Assembly: GCA_949295995.1 (NCBI GenBank)
Contig: CASFNK010000059.1
Location: 1-37,299 of the forward strand
DNA: 37,299 bases
Direction of reading: 5' to 3'
Source: an uncultured Pseudomonadota bacterium
Lineage (GTDB): Bacteria; Pseudomonadota; Alphaproteobacteria; RF32; CAG-239
Position numbers and translations under genes: made by a program. The first letter of the stretch is position 1. Every line of letters begins with the position of its first letter. The notes beneath the pieces were generated by a model. That model ran no database searches. It saw only the letters and a list, made by a program, of their open reading frames with translations, and was not told the DNA's origin. This document shows, in pieces, positions 1 through 9,901 of this stretch.

Positions 1-1
1 C

Positions 2-142
2 AAATCTTGTCAATCCTTTGATGAACTCAAAATTAAAGTTGAAACTTATATCTATTATTATAATAATGAACGTTGTCAGTGGAGCTTAAACAAAATGACA
101 CCGGCTCAACGCCGATGCCATTTGCTTAATTCTCCCTCTTAA
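2..142 (+). CDS. IS3-family (IS150-like) transposase, C-terminal fragment
   Basis: Open reading frame entering from the left edge and ending at TAA 140-142, giving 46 visible residues. The tail reads YIYYYNNERCQWSLNKMTPA followed by QRRCHLLNS, the usual end of the DDE integrase core (rve) of IS3-family OrfB transposases, where a Y-x-x-Y-N-x-x-R block precedes a (L)xxxSPxxYR block. It would cut and join the IS ends. The frame is intact to its natural stop, and a recognisable IS right end follows 30 bases later, so the gene may be complete outside the window. The catalytic DDE residues lie upstream and cannot be seen, so activity cannot be judged. Confidence 0.8.
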   Translation, partial: KSCQSFDELKIKVETYIYYYNNERCQWSLNKMTPAQRRCHLLNSPS

Positions 143-171
143 CTTAATCCTCCTCGGGACTTTTTTTATTT

Positions 172-195
172 GTCCAATTTATGGGGTACAGATCA
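172..195 (+). repeat. Right terminal inverted repeat of the IS3-family element
   Basis: The reverse complement of 172-195 begins TGATCTGTACCCCATAAATT and continues GGAC. It lines up without gaps with the IS150-type end as I remember it (TG..CTG.ACCC......TTGGAC), and it ends in the TG/CA dinucleotide typical of IS3 termini. It lies just past the transposase stop, as expected for a right end, so the element boundary is placed at 195. The matching left end is outside the window, so a target duplication cannot be checked. Confidence 0.65.
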
Positions 196-244
196 ACAGA
201 GAGCTCTTTTAAGTGTCGAAAGCTCTAATGCAACACTATAATAA

Positions 245-1072
245 TTATTTGTCAGCCTCTTGAGCCGGCATAACCTTACCGTCCAAGTCATATCTTTCGA
301 TTTTGGCTTGAGTGTTCAGGTTTTCAAACACTTTAGCAACGGCTTGTTGAGTTAACATACCTTCAATTTGCGGACGAACGACTTTAAGCTCCAAAGGCTT
401 TGAGTTGCGAACATCGTCCACTTGAATGATGTGATAACCGAATTGAGTTTTAACCGGAGATTGTGAGTAAGTACCTTTCTTCATGGCAAAAGCGGCTTTA
501 CCAAATTCCGGCACCATCATATTTTGAGTAAAATAGCCCAAATCAACAGCTTGGTCTTTAGAATATTTCTTAGCCAAATCGTCAAATTTTGCGCCTTTTT
601 TCAGTTGAGCGATAATATCTTTGGCTTGGGATTCGGAATTAACCAAAATATGACGAGCCTTGATTTCTTTTTGAGATTTGAAATCCTTTTTATATTTGTC
701 ATAAGCGGCTTTAACTTCTTTGTCGGTAACGACTTTTTTAACATTTTTCTCTAAGAACACTTTGCGAGCGACATCTTCTTGAGCGGTTTTGAGTTGTTCT
801 TTATATTCGGGAGTATTGATAACATCATCGGCAACGGCCGCCTGGTAAACGAGTTTACCGTTAACATAAATATCCAATGCTTTAGCATAAAAATCTTCAA
901 AAGGCACTTTAGCTTTTATTTGCGGATTTTCTTCATAACCTTTTTTAATTTCATCAACGGTAATTTCTTCACCGTTAACGACAGCGGCGATTCCGTCTTT
1001 TCCTTCTGCCAAAGCGTTGTGAGAGAAAGCCAAGGCAGAAACAACAGCCAAAGCCAAATATTTGTTTTTCAT
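245..1072 (-). CDS. Periplasmic peptidyl-prolyl cis-trans isomerase, parvulin (PpiC/SurA-like)
   Basis: A 275-residue exported foldase predicted to isomerise prolyl bonds in periplasmic or outer-membrane proteins. Residues 1-22 are a clear signal peptide (MKNKYLALAVVSALAF, ending HNALA before EGK). Residues about 30-130 form a charged helical SurA/PrsA-type N domain. Residues about 137-230 are the parvulin (rotamase) domain, with the KARHILV start, the DLAKKYSKD block, a GYF segment, the MVPEFGKAAF block and a GYHIIQV end. The start is supported by a GGAGGT ribosome-binding site (about 1081-1086 on the complement). It is transcribed divergently from secA. Length and plan fit the alphaproteobacterial single-parvulin-domain class. 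Which client proteins it serves cannot be read from the sequence. Confidence 0.9.
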   Translation of the reverse strand: MKNKYLALAVVSALAFSHNALAEGKDGIAAVVNGEEITVDEIKKGYEENPQIKAKVPFEDFYAKALDIYVNGKLVYQAAVADDVINTPEYKEQLKTAQEDVARKVFLEKNVKKVVTDKEVKAAYDKYKKDFKSQKEIKARHILVNSESQAKDIIAQLKKGAKFDDLAKKYSKDQAVDLGYFTQNMMVPEFGKAAFAMKKGTYSQSPVKTQFGYHIIQVDDVRNSKPLELKVVRPQIEGMLTQQAVAKVFENLNTQAKIERYDLDGKVMPAQEADK

Positions 1073-1107
1073 AATATTTACCTCCGTAACACATTAAACT
1101 GACGATA

Positions 1108-1137
1108 TTTATATAATAATTTGCACAAAAAATCCAA
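1108..1137 (-). promoter_or_regulatory. Possible sigma70-type promoter for the parvulin gene
   Basis: On the minus strand TTGGAT (1132-1137) is followed after 18 bases by TATAAA (1108-1113), about 35 bases before the ATG. AT-rich DNA gives such matches by chance, so this is tentative. Confidence 0.35.
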
Positions 1138-1185
1138 ACTATTTTTTTATCTGGTTTATAACTTGAGCAAAGCCGGAGTAAGCTA

Positions 1186-1214
1186 TTGACTTTCTAAGAG
1201 ATAAACACTAAATG
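1186..1214 (+). promoter_or_regulatory. Possible sigma70-type promoter for secA
   Basis: TTGACT (1186-1191), 17-base spacer, TAAATG (1209-1214), about 40 bases upstream of the secA ATG. The -35 is good and the -10 is weak, so the call is tentative. Confidence 0.35.
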
Positions 1215-1254
1215 TAGAAAGAATTAATAAATATAGATATAAAGGTATAATAAT

Positions 1255-3984
1255 ATGATAGGTAAGCTTGCCCGTGCCATCTTCGGCAGTGCCAATGACC
1301 GCTTTGTTAAGAAGCAATACAAAATAGTCCAAAGAATCAACGCCTTGGAACCGGAAATTACTAAATTAAGTGATGCTGAGCTAAAAGCCAAGACCGATGA
1401 GTTTAAACAACGCCTGCAAGCAGGTGAAACATTAGATGATCTGTTGCCGGAAGCCTTTGCAACAGTTAGAGAGGCGGCCAAACGCACACTGGGACAACGC
1501 CACTATGATGTTCAGTTGATAGGAGGTATTGTACTTCACAAAGGTATGATAGCCGAGATGAAAACCGGTGAAGGTAAAACCTTGGTTGCCACCTTGGCGG
1601 CATATTTAAATGCTTTGACGGGTAAGGGTGTCCATATTGTTACCGTAAACGATTATTTGGCCAAACGCGACGCTGAGTGGATGGGGCAGGTTTATCGCTT
1701 TTTAGGTCTGAGTGTTGATTATATTATTCATGAAAAGAATGATGAAGAGCGTCGCGCGGCCTACAACTGTGATATTATTTACGGAACCAATAACGAGTTA
1801 GGCTTTGATTATCTGAGAGATAATATGAAATTCAGCCTTGAAGATATGGTTCAACGCCCGTTTAACTATGCGATTGTCGATGAAGTTGACTCAATTTTGA
1901 TAGATGAGGCAAGAACGCCGTTGATTATTTCGGGAGCAGCCGAAGATTCTTCTGAGAAATACATCAGCGTTAATAAAATTATTCCGCAGTTGCTTGCTTC
2001 AGATTATGAAAAAGATGAAAAAGCTAAGACGGTTGTATTAACCGAGGCGGGAATGGAGCACGTTGAGAATTTGCTCAAGCAAGTCGGTCTTATTACCGAA
2101 GGCGGGTTGTATGATATAAATAATGTCTCTTTGGTTCACTATGTCAATCAGGCTTTGCGAGCCCACAAAATGCACACGCGTGATGTGGACTATATAGTCA
2201 AAGACGGCAAGGTTATGATTATTGATGAGTTTACGGGACGTATGATGGAAGGTCGCCGCTATTCGGATGGTTTGCATCAGGCAATCGAGGCTAAAGAGGG
2301 TGTCCAAATTCAATCAGAGAACCAAACTTTGGCCTCAATCACCTTCCAAAACTATTTCCGTTTATACCCGAAATTATCAGGCATGACCGGTACGGCCATG
2401 ACCGAAGAAGCGGAGTTTAATGATATTTATGGCTTAAGTTGTGTTGAAATTCCGACCAACCGTCCGGTACAAAGGGTTGATGAACATGATGTGATTTATC
2501 GTACCGAAAAAGAAAAATACAAAGCCATTATAGATACGATTCTTGAATGCCACAAAAAAGGTCAACCGATTTTGGTTGGAACGACATCAATTGAAAAGTC
2601 AGAACTTGTGGCAGAGATGTTGCGCGCTCAAAGCTCTGTTCGTTTTGAGGTGTTAAATGCCCGTCATCACGAAAGAGAAGCGGCCATTGTTGCTCAAGCA
2701 GGTGTTCCGGGAGCCATTACCATTGCAACCAATATGGCAGGTCGTGGTACGGATATTCAGCTCGGCGGTAACGTTGAGATGAAGTTAAAAGAAATGTTGA
2801 CCGGTGAAGAAACTCCTGAGCAAGTAGAAGCACTCAAAGAAAAAATCAAGCAACAAGTTGCCGCAGATAAAGAAAAAGTAATTGCTTGCGGTGGTTTGTA
2901 TATTTTGGGTACGGAGCGTCATGAAAGCCGCCGTATTGATAACCAATTGCGCGGTCGTTCCGGACGCCAAGGGGATCCCGGAACCTCAAAATTCTTCTTA
3001 TCATTGGAAGATGACTTAATGCGTATCTTTGGTTCCGAGAGAATGTCGATTATGTTACAACGCCTAGGCTTGCCTGAAGGCGAGGCACTTGTTCACCCTT
3101 GGATAAGCAAAGCCTTGGAAAAAGCCCAACAAAAGGTCGAAGAGCGTAACTTTGATATTCGTAAGAATTTGTTGAAATACGATAATGTAATGAACGACCA
3201 ACGCAAAGTTATCTATGAACAACGCAAAGAATTGATGGAAACAGAAGATGTTTCAGAAACTTTGCAAGATATGCGTGAGGAATATTTGTCAGATGTGATT
3301 TGTTCGTTCTTACCATCACACTTGACACCGTCTGAATGGCCGCTCCAAGAGCTAAGTCAAGAGTTGTTCCGCATTACGGGCTTTACTTTCCCATTAGAGG
3401 ATTGGGCCAAAGAGCCGGAAATGGATACCGAAACCATACGCACCAAAATTCTTGAGACTTTGGAAGCCGAGTTAAAAGCTAAAAACGCCCATGTTCCCGA
3501 AGATATAATGCATCTTCTGCAAAAGAACATTTTATTGCAGGTTTTGGATCAATTGTGGAAAGACCATATTGCCACCTTGGATATGATGCGTCATACCATT
3601 GTTTTGCGGGCATACGGTCAAAAAGACCCGTTAATTGAGTATAAGAAAGAGGCCTTTAATCTGTTTTCCAATATGTTGGATCAGTTGCGTGAAAAGACCA
3701 CGTTTTTAATGTGCCGCGCCATGATACAAACGGAAAGTGCGGAGGCATTTCAGGCGGCAGGGCAACAAGCGCCGCGTATGCAAGAAGTCCACGAGCAACC
3801 ACAAACTTTTGTTGGCTCATCAGCCTCAGAAGAAGAAAAAGAGGAAAGAAGCACTCCTTTCCGTTATACTCAAGGAACAATTGACCCCAAAGACCCAAGT
3901 ACTTGGGGAAAAGTTGCACGCAATGATCCATGTCCTTGCGGCAGTGGTAAGAAATATAAACATTGCCACGGGCAAGTAGCTTAA
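1255..3984 (+). CDS. secA: Preprotein translocase ATPase SecA
   Basis: A 909-residue motor ATPase that drives unfolded preproteins through SecYEG at the inner membrane. Walker A is MKTGEGKT at residues 102-109. The DEAD-type Walker B, DEVD, is at 209-212, followed by [12 protein letters not shown]. The preprotein cross-linking region and second helicase lobe follow, with [10 protein letters not shown] and a [13 protein letters not shown] block carrying the arginine fingers. The extreme C terminus is a complete SecC zinc site (C893, C895, C904, H905 in [17 protein letters not shown]), which binds SecB and phospholipids. Length is normal for proteobacterial SecA. The start follows an AAAGGT ribosome-binding site. 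The gene stands alone, divergent from the parvulin gene and closed by its own terminator. Confidence 0.98.
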   Translation: MIGKLARAIFGSANDRFVKKQYKIVQRINALEPEITKLSDAELKAKTDEFKQRLQAGETLDDLLPEAFATVREAAKRTLGQRHYDVQLIGGIVLHKGMIAEMKTGEGKTLVATLAAYLNALTGKGVHIVTVNDYLAKRDAEWMGQVYRFLGLSVDYIIHEKNDEERRAAYNCDIIYGTNNELGFDYLRDNMKFSLEDMVQRPFNYAIVDEVDSILIDEARTPLIISGAAEDSSEKYISVNKIIPQLLASDYEKDEKAKTVVLTEAGMEHVENLLKQVGLITEGGLYDINNVSLVHYVNQALRAHKMHTRDVDYIVKDGKVMIIDEFTGRMMEGRRYSDGLHQAIEAKEGVQIQSENQTLASITFQNYFRLYPKLSGMTGTAMTEEAEFNDIYGLSCVEIPTNRPVQRVDEHDVIYRTEKEKYKAIIDTILECHKKGQPILVGTTSIEKSELVAEMLRAQSSVRFEVLNARHHEREAAIVAQAGVPGAITIATNMAGRGTDIQLGGNVEMKLKEMLTGEETPEQVEALKEKIKQQVAADKEKVIACGGLYILGTERHESRRIDNQLRGRSGRQGDPGTSKFFLSLEDDLMRIFGSERMSIMLQRLGLPEGEALVHPWISKALEKAQQKVEERNFDIRKNLLKYDNVMNDQRKVIYEQRKELMETEDVSETLQDMREEYLSDVICSFLPSHLTPSEWPLQELSQELFRITGFTFPLEDWAKEPEMDTETIRTKILETLEAELKAKNAHVPEDIMHLLQKNILLQVLDQLWKDHIATLDMMRHTIVLRAYGQKDPLIEYKKEAFNLFSNMLDQLREKTTFLMCRAMIQTESAEAFQAAGQQAPRMQEVHEQPQTFVGSSASEEEKEERSTPFRYTQGTIDPKDPSTWGKVARNDPCPCGSGKKYKHCHGQVA

Positions 3985-3992
3985 ACTAAGAA

Positions 3993-4018
3993 AAGCCGCC
4001 TATTAAGGCGGCTTTTTT
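3993..4018 (+). terminator. Rho-independent terminator of secA
   Basis: Stem AAGCCGCC (3993-4000), six-base loop, GGCGGCTT (4007-4014) running into a T tract up to 4018. It lies 9 bases after the secA stop and between convergent genes, so it may also serve the minus-strand gene that ends at 4029. Confidence 0.9.
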
Positions 4019-4028
4019 GCATAAGAAT

Positions 4029-4598
4029 TTAAGCATTACCTGAGAGATAAGAAAGTCGGTCCAAATCGACTCCTAAAGATTCGATAGCTTTTTGCCATTT
4101 TTCTTCATCTTTGGTACGAAAGACCAATTCAGGCGAGGTGTTAGCCACCAACCAGGTGTTGTTTATAATTTCATTTTCGAGTTGTTGAGGTCCCCAACTG
4201 GCATATCCTAAAGCGACCAAATTATCTTTGGGACCTGTTCCGAAAGCAATATCTGTAATGATGTCAATTGAAGAAGAAATAGCCATGGTATCACTAATAA
4301 CAATAGTGTCTTCTTTGACATAATCGGTTGAATGCAAAACAAAGCCTCTGACTTTCTCCAGAGGACCGCCTTGGTGCAAATCAATTTGTTCTATGGGTCG
4401 AATAGTATTAATTGGCAGTTGGTTAGCAAGGTCAGCAAAAGAAAATTCTTTAATTTTCTTATTAACGACAAACCCCATAGCACCGTCTTTAGAGTGAGAG
4501 CAAATATAAATTAAGGTATTAGCAAAACGTTCATCTTGCATATTAGGCATGGCAATTAAGCATTTACCGGTCAAATAATTTCCTCTGAAAGTCGTCAT
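4029..4598 (-). CDS. yqgE: YqgE/AlgH family protein (UPF0301, DUF179)
   Basis: A 189-residue protein of the widely conserved YqgE/AlgH family. Recognition rests on the N-terminal LTGKCLIAMPNMQDERFANT block, then YICSHSKDGAMGFVVNK, a GGPLEKVRGFVLHS segment, and LVALGYASWGPQQLENEI near the C terminus, the family's signature order. The molecular role is not settled: AlgH was named for an alginate-expression effect in Pseudomonas, and no catalytic motif is visible here. There is no signal peptide, so it should be cytoplasmic. It is monocistronic, convergent with secA and divergent from dsbD with a 91-base intergenic region. Confidence 0.92.
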   Translation of the reverse strand: MTTFRGNYLTGKCLIAMPNMQDERFANTLIYICSHSKDGAMGFVVNKKIKEFSFADLANQLPINTIRPIEQIDLHQGGPLEKVRGFVLHSTDYVKEDTIVISDTMAISSSIDIITDIAFGTGPKDNLVALGYASWGPQQLENEIINNTWLVANTSPELVFRTKDEEKWQKAIESLGVDLDRLSYLSGNA

Positions 4599-4689
4599 TA
4601 TTTTATACCCTAATTAAATTACTCAACACTTGTATCTTATCACAGAATAAAGTAATTTAGAAATAGAATTTAAAGGTATTTTAAAATAA

Positions 4690-7413
4690 ATGAAAAAAAA
4701 TATAGGAATCATAGCGTTTCTGGTCATATTTTGCACATTAGCAAGGGCTGAGGAAACAATTACTCCCAAGGCGCAAGAGGCTTTGAGTAATAATGTTATT
4801 GTTGATTTAGCTCCGGGCGATTCTGATGAACAAGCAATTACATTATCGGACCAAGTCGGAACTGTATTGGAAGTCGGTCGATATTTTGAAAAGAACTATC
4901 CCGATAATTTTATTGATATGGATTTGTCGGAGGATGTCCGCAAATTTTTTCCATATTTATCGCCGCAAGAAGTTTATGACCGCGAAGAATTGATACGAGA
5001 CGGCGTTAAAATCTATCGCACTCTTAAAGAAGCCTATGAGATGGTAAAAGCCAAGCTCATGGTTCCAGAAGCTCCGCCGTTGGTTGTCGCCCCCGAAGAC
5101 TATGATGATTATACCCCCGAGCCATATATAGACGTCGGAGACGGACAAACCTTGGTGATAACGGACATCAAAAAGGTCTTGTCTTATGGTGCAGATACAA
5201 GAGATTATGAGGCTTATAAAATTCATCTTGAACAAAAGCAGCAAGCAGAAGCCTTAAAAGATAGGGATGGTTTCGGACGTTTGAGTAAGGTTTTGTCTGA
5301 GCTTGAATGGCGCAAATTACCTTTTTATGGTTTGATTTACGGTAATCCGGTAATAGGCAATAAAGGGATAGGTTCTTGGGTTGAAGATAAGTCAGATAAA
5401 AACTTAAAAGCTTCTTTGTTATCAGAAACCACCTCCACGAATGAGCAAGAGAATATCAGAGGGGTTTTGCGTATTAAAATACCGGAAGGAACAGTAATTC
5501 CAGCTTTTGATATGGAATACGCCACCAAACCCAAAATCAGTTTTGAAGAGTCTCAAAATTTAGCCGGAACCGATATTTTTATGCCGATTCCCAATCGTGT
5601 GGATGTATTGGAAGCAAAAGAGCAGGCGGGATATAGTCAAGATTTGGTAATTCCTGTGGTGTATCACCTTCAAGATAAAAATAAAAATTTAGTTTTGAAA
5701 GCCAAGGTTGATTTTGCGCTTTGTTCGGCAGAAAAGGCGTGTCAAAATCTTTCGCTCACTCCAAGTTTAGATTTAGAAGCGGGATTAGGATTTAGCTCCA
5801 GCGTCAGCAACTACATTGCGCAACATTTTAACTATTTGCCCTCAACTGAATTGGATGACTTGTCGGTAGAAAAAGTCATTTACGATGAAGACAATAAAAC
5901 ATTAAGAATTGAGTTAAAAAATTCAAGTCTTTTAGGACAACCGGATATTTTTGTGAATGCAGGTAAAGGGATATATTTTTCACGTCCGCGCATCGCCATA
6001 AATGATGAAAAAATCACTGCGTTATTAGATGTTTCGGGTAACACAAAATTTTTAACCGGCAGGGAAGTTGAGATTATCGTCGTAAAAGATAAATACAATG
6101 CTTTGCGAACTTATAAAGAAGTAAGGACTGCCTCGATTTTTGACTTTATGAGCGAAAAGCTGACTTTGGGACTAATGTTTTTGGCATTGCTGGGCGGTTT
6201 TATCCTCAACTTTATGCCTTGCGTTTTTCCGGTATTATCCTTAAAACTTTTATCGGTTGCCGAGTTTGGTGCTCAAAATAAAGCCAAACTCAAAAAGAGT
6301 TTCCTTTTCACGGTGATAGGAATTTATGTTACCTTTTTGCTCTTGGCAGTTTTGCTTGCGGGGCTGAAAAGTCTGGGTTATGCCGTTGGCTGGGGTATGC
6401 AGTTCCAAAATCCGATATTTGTAACCATTATGCTTTTCATCATCACGCTGTTTATAGCACAAATCAAAGGCTATTATTCCATAACTTTACCGAATTCTTT
6501 AGCGCGTTTGTCCTTGTCTTTGGGGGATAAATCAGCCTTGCGCCATATTTTTACGGGAGTGCTGGTGGTAATAATGTCCACCCCGTGCACCGCGCCTTAT
6601 TTAGGCACGACCATAGGCTTTGCCTTAGCCGGAAGTGTGAGTGATATTTTTGCGATTTTAGCCATGGTGGCAATAGGTGTTTCCTTACCGTATTTGTTAT
6701 TTATCATTGTGCCGGATGTCTCAATCTTTGTCCCCAAACCGGGAGCGTGGATGACACGCCTCGAGCATTGGATGAACTTTTTGCTCGTACTGACAATTGT
6801 GTGGTTACTAAGCATTTTGTGGTCGCAAATCGGAATTATGCCGGTATTTCGCCTGAGCGGATATTTAGCACTATTCTTCTTTTTGATATGGTTTTCTCAA
6901 AAAGTTATTAATCAAATTGAGCTAACGGAACCGGAAGCGGAGGTTAAACAAGATGCTCAAAAAATCATCAAAAGATTTTTCTGGCTATTGAGTATTTTGT
7001 TGTTGGTTCTAGCAGCATGGGATGTCAAAACAAGTTTTAATAAAGCGCGCCAAGTAGCACAAACGCAAAATATTGAGAAGTTAGATTTGTCGCAAATTGC
7101 TCAAGATGTTCGTGATGGTAAAATTGTTTTGGTCAATGTCGGAGCTAGCTGGTGTCTGACTTGTACATATAATGATTATCTGGTCTTTGGGAATATATCA
7201 GTAAAGAAATTGATGAATGAGTATAATATTAAAGTCATCAATGTTGATTGGACTAATTACAATGCAGAGATTTTAGCTTTTATGGAAAGATTCGGGCGCA
7301 AAGGAATTCCTTTTTCAATTTTGTTCACGCCCAATATCCCTGAAGGTATGGTCTTACCTGAGATAATGACCGAACGAGAGTTAAGCGAAATCCTCCGCAG
7401 CATCGCTAAATGA
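4690..7413 (+). CDS. dsbD: Thiol:disulfide interchange protein DsbD (protein-disulfide reductase), with long N-terminal extension
   Basis: A 907-residue inner-membrane protein that carries electrons from cytoplasmic thioredoxin to periplasmic disulfide reductases. Residues 1-20 are a signal peptide (ending LARA). About 200 residues follow that I do not recognise, then a DsbD-alpha-like periplasmic domain with C345 and C351, the same six-residue spacing as C103/C109 of E. coli DsbD. The hydrophobic beta domain holds its two reactive cysteines in NFMPCVFP (C511) and MSTPCTAP (C633), with about eight membrane helices. The C-terminal gamma thioredoxin-like domain has W821-C822-L-T-C825. All three redox pairs are present, so it should be functional. 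It is convergent with rnhA. Confidence 0.93.
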   Translation: MKKNIGIIAFLVIFCTLARAEETITPKAQEALSNNVIVDLAPGDSDEQAITLSDQVGTVLEVGRYFEKNYPDNFIDMDLSEDVRKFFPYLSPQEVYDREELIRDGVKIYRTLKEAYEMVKAKLMVPEAPPLVVAPEDYDDYTPEPYIDVGDGQTLVITDIKKVLSYGADTRDYEAYKIHLEQKQQAEALKDRDGFGRLSKVLSELEWRKLPFYGLIYGNPVIGNKGIGSWVEDKSDKNLKASLLSETTSTNEQENIRGVLRIKIPEGTVIPAFDMEYATKPKISFEESQNLAGTDIFMPIPNRVDVLEAKEQAGYSQDLVIPVVYHLQDKNKNLVLKAKVDFALCSAEKACQNLSLTPSLDLEAGLGFSSSVSNYIAQHFNYLPSTELDDLSVEKVIYDEDNKTLRIELKNSSLLGQPDIFVNAGKGIYFSRPRIAINDEKITALLDVSGNTKFLTGREVEIIVVKDKYNALRTYKEVRTASIFDFMSEKLTLGLMFLALLGGFILNFMPCVFPVLSLKLLSVAEFGAQNKAKLKKSFLFTVIGIYVTFLLLAVLLAGLKSLGYAVGWGMQFQNPIFVTIMLFIITLFIAQIKGYYSITLPNSLARLSLSLGDKSALRHIFTGVLVVIMSTPCTAPYLGTTIGFALAGSVSDIFAILAMVAIGVSLPYLLFIIVPDVSIFVPKPGAWMTRLEHWMNFLLVLTIVWLLSILWSQIGIMPVFRLSGYLALFFFLIWFSQKVINQIELTEPEAEVKQDAQKIIKRFFWLLSILLLVLAAWDVKTSFNKARQVAQTQNIEKLDLSQIAQDVRDGKIVLVNVGASWCLTCTYNDYLVFGNISVKKLMNEYNIKVINVDWTNYNAEILAFMERFGRKGIPFSILFTPNIPEGMVLPEIMTERELSEILRSIAK

Positions 7414-7442
7414 AAAAGTGTGAATAACGCAGTAAAAAAGAA

Positions 7443-7886
7443 CTACTCTTGTCTGAATTTCAAAGATTCGTCGCGGGCGAGTTTATCAACTCTTTCGTTT
7501 TCCGGGTGTCCGGCATGACCTTTCACCCAAATCCAAATAATCTCGTGGCGAGAAACCAATTCATCCAGCTCTTGCCAGAGCTCAATATTTTTCACGGCTG
7601 ACTTTTTATTAGAGGTTTTCCAGTTATTTTTTTTCCAATTCGGCAGCCATTTATTCACGCCGTCCATCACATATTTGCTGTCGGTATAAAGCGTGATAAC
7701 ACATTGGGTCTTCAATGCCTTGAGCGCCTCAATCACTGCGGTCAGTTCCATCCGATTATTTGTAGTTTGCGCTTCACCGCCGCTGAGTTCTTTTTCCACA
7801 TCTTTGCAGCGCAAAATCACACCCCAACCACCGGGTCCGGGGTTACCTGAACATGCCCCGTCAGTAAAAATCTCAACTCTGGCCAT
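7443..7886 (-). CDS. rnhA: Ribonuclease HI
   Basis: A 147-residue endonuclease that cuts the RNA strand of RNA:DNA hybrids. All catalytic residues are visible: D9 in [18 protein letters not shown]47 in NNRMELTA, D69 in LYTDSKYV, H124 in [10 protein letters not shown] and D134 in ERVDKLA. The residue-81-to-96 segment [16 protein letters not shown] is the basic handle region that grips the hybrid. It is the last gene of the minus-strand run, and its ATG begins two bases after the stop codon of the AlbA_2-domain gene, so translation is probably coupled. Confidence 0.97.
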   Translation of the reverse strand: MARVEIFTDGACSGNPGPGGWGVILRCKDVEKELSGGEAQTTNNRMELTAVIEALKALKTQCVITLYTDSKYVMDGVNKWLPNWKKNNWKTSNKKSAVKNIELWQELDELVSRHEIIWIWVKGHAGHPENERVDKLARDESLKFRQE

Positions 7887-7888
7887 GA

Positions 7889-8959
7889 CTATTCTTCTCC
7901 AATCATAAATTCTCTGAAAAACTCATGCGCCAAGAGATGCGCTTCTTCTTCATCTTCTTTAAGAGCTTTTGCTACAAAGGAGCGGAGTTTGTTCTTTGGA
8001 ATATAAAGCCTAAAGTTCTTAGGTGCGGCATGATCGGCACCGATAACCCCGTCAAAAAGAAAATCTTCATCAATATAAGGCGAGAGAATAATATCCACAT
8101 TAGTAAAGCGAATAATTCCCCTTGGCGGAAGTCTTAACTCCGGGCGAGTGATGATATTGAGCTGCCCCTCAATGCCTTGAATTGAATCCATCTGATTATA
8201 GTTCAAAAAACGAACCTTGTTATATTCGCCGCCGATTTCCGTTGCCGCACAAGAGAGATAAAGCTCTCTCGCAATCACATTGCTGTCATTTTGCCCCCGA
8301 ATGGTAAAGCTGATTTTAACATATTTTTCAGGCGGGTTATCAATGCTTTTAGGATAGAGCATATCCTCATCCACATTATCCAAAACTTCTAACTTCTTGT
8401 CTTGAATAAGGAGTTCGACATTCGGTTGCGGACGCCTTCCGAACATACCTGCAATAACCGAATAAGGAGCCGGAACATTATTTGAGCCTGAGCGAATATA
8501 AAAATTATTGCCAACGGTTGACATTAATGGTGCAACCTCGCATTTAGGAATATAAGTGGCAATAAAACCGTCGCCGTTTCCATCAACGCTGATAATATGA
8601 TTGCGAACTTTGTTGTGGCTGGGAATAGTGCAACCGGAAATGGCATTTTCCAACCAGCTTAAAAACCGATGCACGTTTTGCACCTTAACTTTAGCCTTGG
8701 CCACATCACCGATATCCATATCTCTGGAGCATTCCACGCCCCAAATAATCACCCCGCCTTCGGAGTTGCCGAAACCCGAAATACATTTAGCCAGATTCTT
8801 GCGGTCGTCTTTATGCAGGGTTGTACCGTTTTTGCCCACCGATATCGCTTGCTTAAAATCCAAGAACAACTCTTCGGTTTGCAGGTTTTGAATATAGTCA
8901 TCAATAGCATCTTCGCCGAAATAAATCAGCTTTTGAAAAATATCTTCGGCGCGCGACAT
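7889..8959 (-). CDS. AlbA_2 / Schlafen-type AAA_4 DNA-binding-domain protein
   Basis: A 356-residue soluble protein. Residues about 28-75 match the AlbA_2 (AAA_4, Schlafen-like) fold: a LFLDFKQA strand-turn (E-x-x-D-F-K), then [20 protein letters not shown], the hallmark block of the family. The remainder (about 180-356) is beta-rich and matches nothing I recognise. AlbA_2 proteins are usually annotated as putative transcriptional regulators or nucleic-acid-binding proteins, and several Schlafen relatives are RNases. I cannot assign a reaction. The start is supported by an AAGGAGA ribosome-binding site. It sits between ispH and rnhA on one strand with tight spacing (21 bases after ispH, 2 before rnhA), so it is probably co-expressed with them. 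Confidence 0.75.
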   Translation of the reverse strand: MSRAEDIFQKLIYFGEDAIDDYIQNLQTEELFLDFKQAISVGKNGTTLHKDDRKNLAKCISGFGNSEGGVIIWGVECSRDMDIGDVAKAKVKVQNVHRFLSWLENAISGCTIPSHNKVRNHIISVDGNGDGFIATYIPKCEVAPLMSTVGNNFYIRSGSNNVPAPYSVIAGMFGRRPQPNVELLIQDKKLEVLDNVDEDMLYPKSIDNPPEKYVKISFTIRGQNDSNVIARELYLSCAATEIGGEYNKVRFLNYNQMDSIQGIEGQLNIITRPELRLPPRGIIRFTNVDIILSPYIDEDFLFDGVIGADHAAPKNFRLYIPKNKLRSFVAKALKEDEEEAHLLAHEFFREFMIGEE

Positions 8960-8980
8960 TGACCTTCTCCTTAAAAACTG

Positions 8981-9898
8981 TTAGAGTTTGAAATTAATAT
9001 TTTCTTTAACCACCGTAACATATTTTTTGTTAATATTGTGATAACGTTTTGCTAATTCTTGGAGCAAATCTTCCACCAAATATTCCGGAGCCGATGCGCC
9101 GGCACTAATTCCGAGCGAAGAAAAGGTATTGATTTTTTCCCAGTCGAGTTCAGAGGCATCATCCGCCAACCACGCATTTTGCGCACCGACTTTCAATGCG
9201 GTTTCTTGCAAATGTCTGGAGTTAGACGAGTTTTTAGAACCTAAGATAATGATATTAGGCGTGTGTTTGACCAGTTCCTTAACGGCGGTTTGTCGATTGG
9301 TGGTGGCATAGCAAATATCGGCTTTGGGCAAGCCTTGAATTTTTGGAAAACGTTGTTTAAGACAATGGATAATCTCTAAAGTATCATCGGTTGAAAGCGT
9401 CGTTTGCGTAACAAAACCGACATGCTCCGTATCTTTAATTTCAAGACATTGCGCCTCTTCCAGAGAATAAATAATATGGAGCTTTGCATTTTTTCCGACT
9501 TGCCCGACGGTGCCGACAATTTCAGGATGTTCTTTTTTGCCGATTACAATAATTTCAAAATTTTGCTCAAAAAACTTTCGAACCTGACGATGCACTTTTT
9601 CCACCAAAGGGCAGGTGGCATCAATGGTAAATAACCCTAATTCACGAGACTTATCTTTAACTTCCTGACTGACACCATGAGCCGAAAAAATGAGCGGACG
9701 TTTGGGGTCGGCATCAAAGATATCTTCAATAAACACGGCGCCTTTTTGCTTCAAATCTTCAATCACATGTTTATTGTGAACAATCTCATGCCGGACATAA
9801 ATAGGTGCTCCGTATTGCTCCAGAGCTTTTTCCACAATCGCAATAGCACGTCTCACACCGGCACAAAATCCTCTGGGCTCTGCTAAATAAATATCCAT
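8981..9898 (-). CDS. ispH: 4-hydroxy-3-methylbut-2-enyl diphosphate reductase
   Basis: A 305-residue Fe-S reductase for the last step of the MEP isoprenoid pathway, turning HMBPP into IPP and DMAPP in the cytoplasm. Cluster-binding cysteines are C12 (LAEPRGFCAGVRRA), C96 (DATCPLVEKVH) and C196 (ADICYATTNRQ). The catalytic glutamate is E126 in KKEHPEIVGT, and the substrate-binding histidines in VRHEIVHN (H37, H41) and SAHGVS (H74) are in place. Length is typical. The ATG comes three bases after the stop of the M16 peptidase gene and follows an AAAGG ribosome-binding site inside that gene's end. Confidence 0.97.
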   Translation of the reverse strand: MDIYLAEPRGFCAGVRRAIAIVEKALEQYGAPIYVRHEIVHNKHVIEDLKQKGAVFIEDIFDADPKRPLIFSAHGVSQEVKDKSRELGLFTIDATCPLVEKVHRQVRKFFEQNFEIIVIGKKEHPEIVGTVGQVGKNAKLHIIYSLEEAQCLEIKDTEHVGFVTQTTLSTDDTLEIIHCLKQRFPKIQGLPKADICYATTNRQTAVKELVKHTPNIIILGSKNSSNSRHLQETALKVGAQNAWLADDASELDWEKINTFSSLGISAGASAPEYLVEDLLQELAKRYHNINKKYVTVVKENINFKL

Positions 9899-9901
9899 CT
9901 T

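Noticed and set aside
1224..1487. Minus-strand frames inside secA, dsbD, glgB and other long genes
   Set aside because: They are antisense shadows of strongly recognisable proteins with no start signals of their own.
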